Assembly: GCA_030746775.1 (NCBI GenBank)
Contig: JASLLZ010000012.1
Span: 1-54,065, forward strand
Source: Rhodospirillales bacterium
GTDB taxonomy: Bacteria > Pseudomonadota > Alphaproteobacteria > Rhodospirillales > JASLLZ01
Length of the DNA: 54,065 bases
Direction of reading: 5' to 3'
Below, one piece after another: positions 50,003-54,065 of the stretch (position 1 is the first letter of the stretch; each line of letters begins with the position of its first letter). The notes under the pieces were generated by a model. It made no database searches and was not told the origin of the DNA. It was given only the letters and a program-made list of their open reading frames with translations. A program made the position numbers and the translations under genes.

Positions 50003-52090
50003 TCAAAATAGCCGATAAGGGGGATCGTACAACAGCTCAACGCTCTTGGCCCCCGGCGCAAGATATATCCCCCAGAAAGCATGATCGGCCGGGAACAGGG
50101 GCGTCTCGACGCCGTCCACGAAGGCCCGCCAGTAAGGCGAGTAACTGTTGGTCACGATGAGCACCGAGGGGCCGCTTGTATCCAGTGAAAATCGAATCCG
50201 ATCGGCCTCATAGAGGCTCAGGCGGGCAGTGCCGGAAGACAGGCTTGCATCCTCGGCCAGCGACGGCGGCAACACGGCCCTTTCAACAAAGGCGGTGCGG
50301 CGCAATTCGTCGAGGCCGGCCGTGGAAAGCGCATCGAGGACGGCGGCGCCGCTGTCCAGCACCCGCAACCTGTCGGCCAGAAAAAAGCGCGGCAGAACAT
50401 CCCTGTTCTCATAGACGTAGAGATGGGTCCTTCCGGTGAAATTCCCGGCCATGTTGGATCGCACCTTTTGGCCCACGTCAAGGGCGCTCCACGGCGTCTC
50501 CGGCCCCCGCAAAAGTTTCAGCGACGGCGCCACAAGGCGGTCGCGCGACAGCATATAACCGACGTTAACCAGGGACAAAAGGTTGGCGTTGTAAAGCTCG
50601 GCCAAGTCCCACTCTGTCCGATGCTCATGGGGGCTGAGCATGACCCGCCCAAGGTCGAGAACCCCGGTGGCGCTGGGAAACTTATCGGCGCCCGGCGCCA
50701 TGACCGTTGTCCAGAACTGCCAGTAGCGCAGCAAGGTAAGCGCCTGGTAACCGCCCGCCGTCTCGATTCCGTATGCGTTGGGGTAGTTGGGGTACATCTG
50801 GAACGAGGCGACGCGGGTCGGCACGCCCGAGCGGTGAATGTCATCGGCCAATTGGCGCAGGACCGGACTCTGAAAGAGGAGGGTGTAGCCCCCCTGGCCG
50901 ACCCAATCGCGGACGCGCTGGTACTTGTGCTCCAAGGCGAGCACGAACAGGGCCGCGAAGGCGAGCACCGGCGCGGCGCGGCGCGCCCGCCCCATCATCG
51001 TCGGCGAGGCGCCTGCCGCCGCCGTGTTCTCCTCCAGCGCCATGAAGCCGAAGGCGGCCGCCATGGGAAGGAACATCTCCAGGTAACGGAAGAACCGCCC
51101 CAGAGAGAAAGTGCGCAATACCGGAAAGATATCAACGGCCACAATCTTGACGGCCACCAGCACCATCGTCAGCACCCAGCCCGCCAACAAGGCAAGCATC
51201 AGGCGGCGCAATCCCCGCACCCACCAGCGATAGAAGACCAACCCGCAAACCATCAGAAGAGATGCCAAGACCAGCGGCGGGCGGCCGATAAAAAGGTTTG
51301 CCAGTTGTTGCCCGATTCGGCCCAGCAGGGTCGCCGGCGAAGCCGCCTCGGTGAGGTCCAGAACATGGCGGGCCGAGAGGTCCCCGTAGGCGCCGACAGC
51401 AATGTAGTCGGGCAACCGCAACAACACCACGAAAGCCGCGAACCCGACGACGAGGATCCACTCCCTCGGCGACCGCCTGGGGTCCACCACCGCGAACCAG
51501 ATCGAGATGATGAGGAACGGGAACGGCATGATGAAGGGCAAGTGATTGGTCGTTGCGAGCGCCAGCCCGACGGCGAACAGCCCCAACCACCGCTTCCAGT
51601 CCCGCCCGTCTTCGAAGACCCCGGTCATGGCCAGGATGGTGAGGGGCAGATAGGCGATCACGGCATGGGTGACGGACGGCGTTGTGTGGGAATAGCCGAA
51701 CAAGAGGGCGGCAAAGACGGCGGCCAAGCGCGATAGGCCCAGGGAACGCCGGGAAAGGGCATAGGTCCCGACTACCGCGGCGGCGAGCTTGACCCCGGTC
51801 AGGACGTAAATAGCCAACCAGCCCGGCAAGGCCGCGAAGGTCAGGGCATTGAGCCAACCGAACCCGCCGAGGGCCAGACGGTCGAAGCCGGATGTCGAAA
51901 AGATGTTCCAATAGGGGGCGCCGAATCCCCACACCTTGTTGGCGATCAGGGCGGGGACGAACACTTCTCCGTATTCGCCGGAGCCAACGTAACCGAATTG
52001 GCCTAGGATGAAGACATCGAAGGAGAGCCACGCCGCCCCCGCCAATAGCAGCCATTCGATCTTCGACAGGGGAAAGAATTTTCGGGCCAT
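50003..52090 (-). CDS. Large multi-pass membrane protein, YfhO-like
   Basis: A 695-residue protein with about a dozen transmembrane helices in the first 450 residues and a soluble periplasmic C-terminal domain. Its end (TNSYSPYWRAFVDG, then ELLYDPPYRLF) matches the YfhO family, proposed to be lipid-sugar glycosyltransferases of the GT-C type. The first extracytoplasmic loop carries GSGEYGEVF at the place where GT-C proteins have their acidic metal or catalytic residue. The ATG at 52090 is chosen because the start MARKFFPLSK is followed by the first helix; an upstream extension exists. It probably attaches a sugar to a surface polymer together with the GT2 enzyme (inference). Confidence 0.85.
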   Translation of the reverse strand: MARKFFPLSKIEWLLLAGAAWLSFDVFILGQFGYVGSGEYGEVFVPALIANKVWGFGAPYWNIFSTSGFDRLALGGFGWLNALTFAALPGWLAIYVLTGVKLAAAVVGTYALSRRSLGLSRLAAVFAALLFGYSHTTPSVTHAVIAYLPLTILAMTGVFEDGRDWKRWLGLFAVGLALATTNHLPFIMPFPFLIISIWFAVVDPRRSPREWILVVGFAAFVVLLRLPDYIAVGAYGDLSARHVLDLTEAASPATLLGRIGQQLANLFIGRPPLVLASLLMVCGLVFYRWWVRGLRRLMLALLAGWVLTMVLVAVKIVAVDIFPVLRTFSLGRFFRYLEMFLPMAAAFGFMALEENTAAAGASPTMMGRARRAAPVLAFAALFVLALEHKYQRVRDWVGQGGYTLLFQSPVLRQLADDIHRSGVPTRVASFQMYPNYPNAYGIETAGGYQALTLLRYWQFWTTVMAPGADKFPSATGVLDLGRVMLSPHEHRTEWDLAELYNANLLSLVNVGYMLSRDRLVAPSLKLLRGPETPWSALDVGQKVRSNMAGNFTGRTHLYVYENRDVLPRFFLADRLRVLDSGAAVLDALSTAGLDELRRTAFVERAVLPPSLAEDASLSSGTARLSLYEADRIRFSLDTSGPSVLIVTNSYSPYWRAFVDGVETPLFPADHAFWGIYLAPGAKSVELLYDPPYRLF

Positions 52091-52306
52091 ATTCCGTCTG
52101 CGGCGGGGCGTCGGAATGCAATGCGGCGACGCGCGAAGGCGGCTCACCGGCGGAGCCAAGCGAAAGTTTCATATCGGTCGGGGGGTGTCAATTCCCAAGC
52201 CCCGCTGTGGCCCGCGAATGACGTTTAAGTGTTGCGCCGACCCCCTATCGGCCGATAATCATGGACAAAATTCCAGACACCGTGCCCCGAAACGGAGGAA
52301 CCCCTC

Positions 52307-54031
52307 ATGGACGCCAAGGTCTTCGACAAGAAAAACCTTCCCAGCCGCCATACCAGCGTCGGCCCCGAAAGCGCGCCGCATCGGTCGTACTATTACGCCA
52401 TGGGCATGACCGAAGAGGAGATCAAGCGCCCCTTTGTCGGCGTCGTCACGACATGGAACGAAGCGGCGCCGTGCAACATCGCACTGATGCGCCAGGCCCA
52501 GGCGACCAAAAAGGGCGTCAAGGCGGCCAAGGGTACGCCGCGCGAGTTCACCACCATCACCGTGACCGACGGCATCGCCATGGGCCACCAGGGCATGAAG
52601 TCGTCCCTGGTCAGCCGCGAGGTGATCGCCGATTCCGTCGAACTGACCATGCGCGGCCATTGCTATGACGCCCTGGTCGGCCTGGCCGGCTGCGACAAAT
52701 CCCTGCCCGGGCTGATGATGGTCATGCTGCGCCTCAACGTGCCGTCGGTGTTCATGTACGGCGGCTCCATCCTGCCCGGCCGCTACAAGGGCAAGGACAT
52801 TACCGTCCAGGACGTCTTCGAAGCCGTCGGCGCCCATAGCGGCGGCCAGATCAGCGAACGCGAACTGCACGACATCGAATGCGTCGCCTGCCCGTCGTCA
52901 GGCTCTTGCGGCGGTCAGTTCACGGCCAACACCATGGCCTGCGTGTCGGAAGCCATAGGGCTTGCCATACCCGGCTCGGCCGGTGCGCCGGCGCCTTATG
53001 ATTCGCGCGACGCCTATGCCGAGGCCAGCGGCGAGACGGTAATGAAGCTTTTGGCCCAAAACATCCGGCCGCGCGACATCGTCACCCGCAAGTCATTGGA
53101 GAACGCCGCCATGGTGGTCGCCGCGTCGGGCGGCTCGACCAACGCCGGGCTGCACCTGCCGGCGATGGCCCACGAGGCGGGCATCGACTTCGATTTAATG
53201 GACGTCTGTAAGATCTTCGAGCAGACCCCTTACATCGCCGATCTCAAGCCGTCGGGGCGCTACGTCGCCAAGGACATGTTCGAAATCGGCGGCGTCCCGG
53301 TGCTCCTCAAGGCGCTTCTCGAAGGCGGCTACCTGCACGGCGACTGTCTGACGGTGACCGGCAAGACCATGGCCCAGAACCTGGCCCGGGTGAAATTCCC
53401 CAAGGACCAGGACGTCATCCGCCCGACCAAGGACCCGATCACGCCGACCGGCGGCGTCATCGGGCTCAAAGGCAACCTGGCGCCGCAAGGGGCCATCGTT
53501 AAGGTGGCCGGGATGGACGGCCTCAAGTTCACCGGCCCGGCACGGGTTTTCGATTGCGAAGAAGACGCCTACGCCGCCGTCGTCAAACGCAAGATCAAGA
53601 AGGGCGAGGTCATCGTCATCCGCTATGAAGGTCCCAGGGGCGGTCCCGGCATGCGCGAAATGCTGTCGACCACGGCGGCGCTTTACGGCCAGGGCATGGG
53701 CGATAAGGTGGCGCTCATCACCGACGGCCGCTTCTCGGGCGCGACGCGCGGCTTTTGCGTCGGCCACGTCGGACCCGAAGCCGCCGTCGGTGGTCCCATC
53801 GGACTGCTCAGGAACGGCGATGTGATTACCCTGGACGCGATCAAGGGTCGCCTCCAGGTCGATCTGACCAAAAAGGAGTTGGACAAGCGGCGCAAGTCCT
53901 GGAAACCACGCAAGACCGACCACCAAACAGGTGCCCTGTGGCGCTACGGTCAGACCGTCGGCGAGGCCTGCAAGGGCGCCGTCACCCATCCGGGAGCCAA
54001 GGCCGAAACCCACACCTACGCCGACATCTGA
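52307..54031 (+). CDS. ilvD: Dihydroxy-acid dehydratase
   Basis: A 574-residue dehydratase of the IlvD/Edd family, the third step of valine and isoleucine synthesis. Visible are the Fe-S cysteines in AGCDKSLPG and [17 protein letters not shown], and the C-terminal [21 protein letters not shown]. Its length agrees with bacterial IlvD. The ATG has GGAGG about 9 nt upstream. It is divergent from the membrane-protein gene with a 216-bp promoter gap. The substrate within the family (dihydroxy-acid versus sugar acid) is most likely the amino-acid one on overall match. Confidence 0.95.
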   Translation: MDAKVFDKKNLPSRHTSVGPESAPHRSYYYAMGMTEEEIKRPFVGVVTTWNEAAPCNIALMRQAQATKKGVKAAKGTPREFTTITVTDGIAMGHQGMKSSLVSREVIADSVELTMRGHCYDALVGLAGCDKSLPGLMMVMLRLNVPSVFMYGGSILPGRYKGKDITVQDVFEAVGAHSGGQISERELHDIECVACPSSGSCGGQFTANTMACVSEAIGLAIPGSAGAPAPYDSRDAYAEASGETVMKLLAQNIRPRDIVTRKSLENAAMVVAASGGSTNAGLHLPAMAHEAGIDFDLMDVCKIFEQTPYIADLKPSGRYVAKDMFEIGGVPVLLKALLEGGYLHGDCLTVTGKTMAQNLARVKFPKDQDVIRPTKDPITPTGGVIGLKGNLAPQGAIVKVAGMDGLKFTGPARVFDCEEDAYAAVVKRKIKKGEVIVIRYEGPRGGPGMREMLSTTAALYGQGMGDKVALITDGRFSGATRGFCVGHVGPEAAVGGPIGLLRNGDVITLDAIKGRLQVDLTKKELDKRRKSWKPRKTDHQTGALWRYGQTVGEACKGAVTHPGAKAETHTYADI

Positions 54032-54065
54032 GTAGCGCCGGCTAGAGCATTTCCCGTTAGCTCGC
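54032..54065. other. Window end after ilvD
   Basis: Only 34 bases follow the stop codon of ilvD. I see no terminator or start of another gene in them. Confidence 0.6.

Noticed and set aside
52247-52256. Ten-base palindrome ATCGGCCGAT upstream of ilvD
   Set aside because: Short GC-rich palindromes are expected by chance in this genome; no second copy or known site supports it.
1-54065. tRNA genes, insertion sequences, integrases and CRISPR arrays
   Set aside because: None was seen on reading both strands: no repeat-spacer pattern, no transposase motifs, no tRNA-like cloverleaf with CCA. A dedicated scan would be needed to exclude tRNAs fully.

Overview
The window is a GC-rich stretch (the start, stop and third-position pattern suggests roughly 65% GC) from a Gram-negative bacterium. 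Gene content points to an alphaproteobacterium, most likely of the Rhodospirillales type. Supporting this are a soluble class II cytochrome c', a Psd/PssA phospholipid pair, a large cobalamin island with two B12 riboswitches, CbtBA cobalt uptake and a Tat-exported ABC solute-binding protein. The taxonomic call is inference, because no rRNA or other decisive marker is present. I see no tRNA, insertion sequence, integrase or CRISPR array.

Layout. 0-1.4 kb: cytochrome c' followed by a diheme cytochrome c. 1.5-4.3 kb: an Ig/LysM envelope protein, then psd and pssA (phosphatidylethanolamine synthesis). 4.3-9.2 kb, minus strand: a padR-adaptor-RND efflux operon headed by a 44-bp near-perfect palindrome, the likely PadR operator. 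9.25-15.0 kb, minus strand: a peptide-type ABC importer (binding protein, two permeases and a fused double ATPase) with a strong hairpin between the binding-protein gene and the permeases. 15.0-16.4 kb: an AT-rich intergenic region with a ModE-box-like dyad, then moaA.

16.4-39.4 kb is an almost uninterrupted cobalamin island bracketed by two AdoCbl riboswitches that face inward. The left riboswitch precedes cbtB-cbtA-cobC (plus strand). The right one precedes cobP-cobW-cobN-cobO-cobQ (minus strand). Between them lie cobT, cobS, cobB-cobA, cbiD-cobK, the tightly overlapped operon cbiX-cobH-cobL-cobI-cbiG/cobJ-cobM, and cobD(cbiB). The enzymes cover corrin ring construction, a,c-amidation, adenosylation, side-chain amidation, aminopropanol attachment and nucleotide loop assembly. 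The set is a hybrid: early-cobalt genes (CbiX, CbiG, CbiD) sit beside the late chelatase CobN, while CobG, CobZ, CobF and the CobN partners CobS/CobT (chelatase AAA+ subunits) are not in the window.

39.5-42.2 kb: a Gfo/Idh-type oxidoreductase, an M20 amidohydrolase and a small lipoprotein ending in a good intrinsic terminator. 42.2-43.8 kb: xth (exonuclease III) and two tandem GFA-like proteins in overlapping frames. 43.8-52.1 kb: sugar and surface-glycan genes (SDR epimerase, NDP-sugar C-methyltransferase-like protein, nucleotide-sugar dehydrogenase, DegT aminotransferase, GT2 glycosyltransferase, large YfhO-like membrane protein), with a NUDIX hydrolase inserted on the opposite strand. 52.3-54.0 kb: ilvD.

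The best candidates for follow-up are the dual-chelatase hybrid B12 pathway, the PadR palindrome, the ModE-like site at moaA, the intercistronic hairpin of the ABC operon, and the sugar-modification cluster, whose epimerase contains a rare-codon island.
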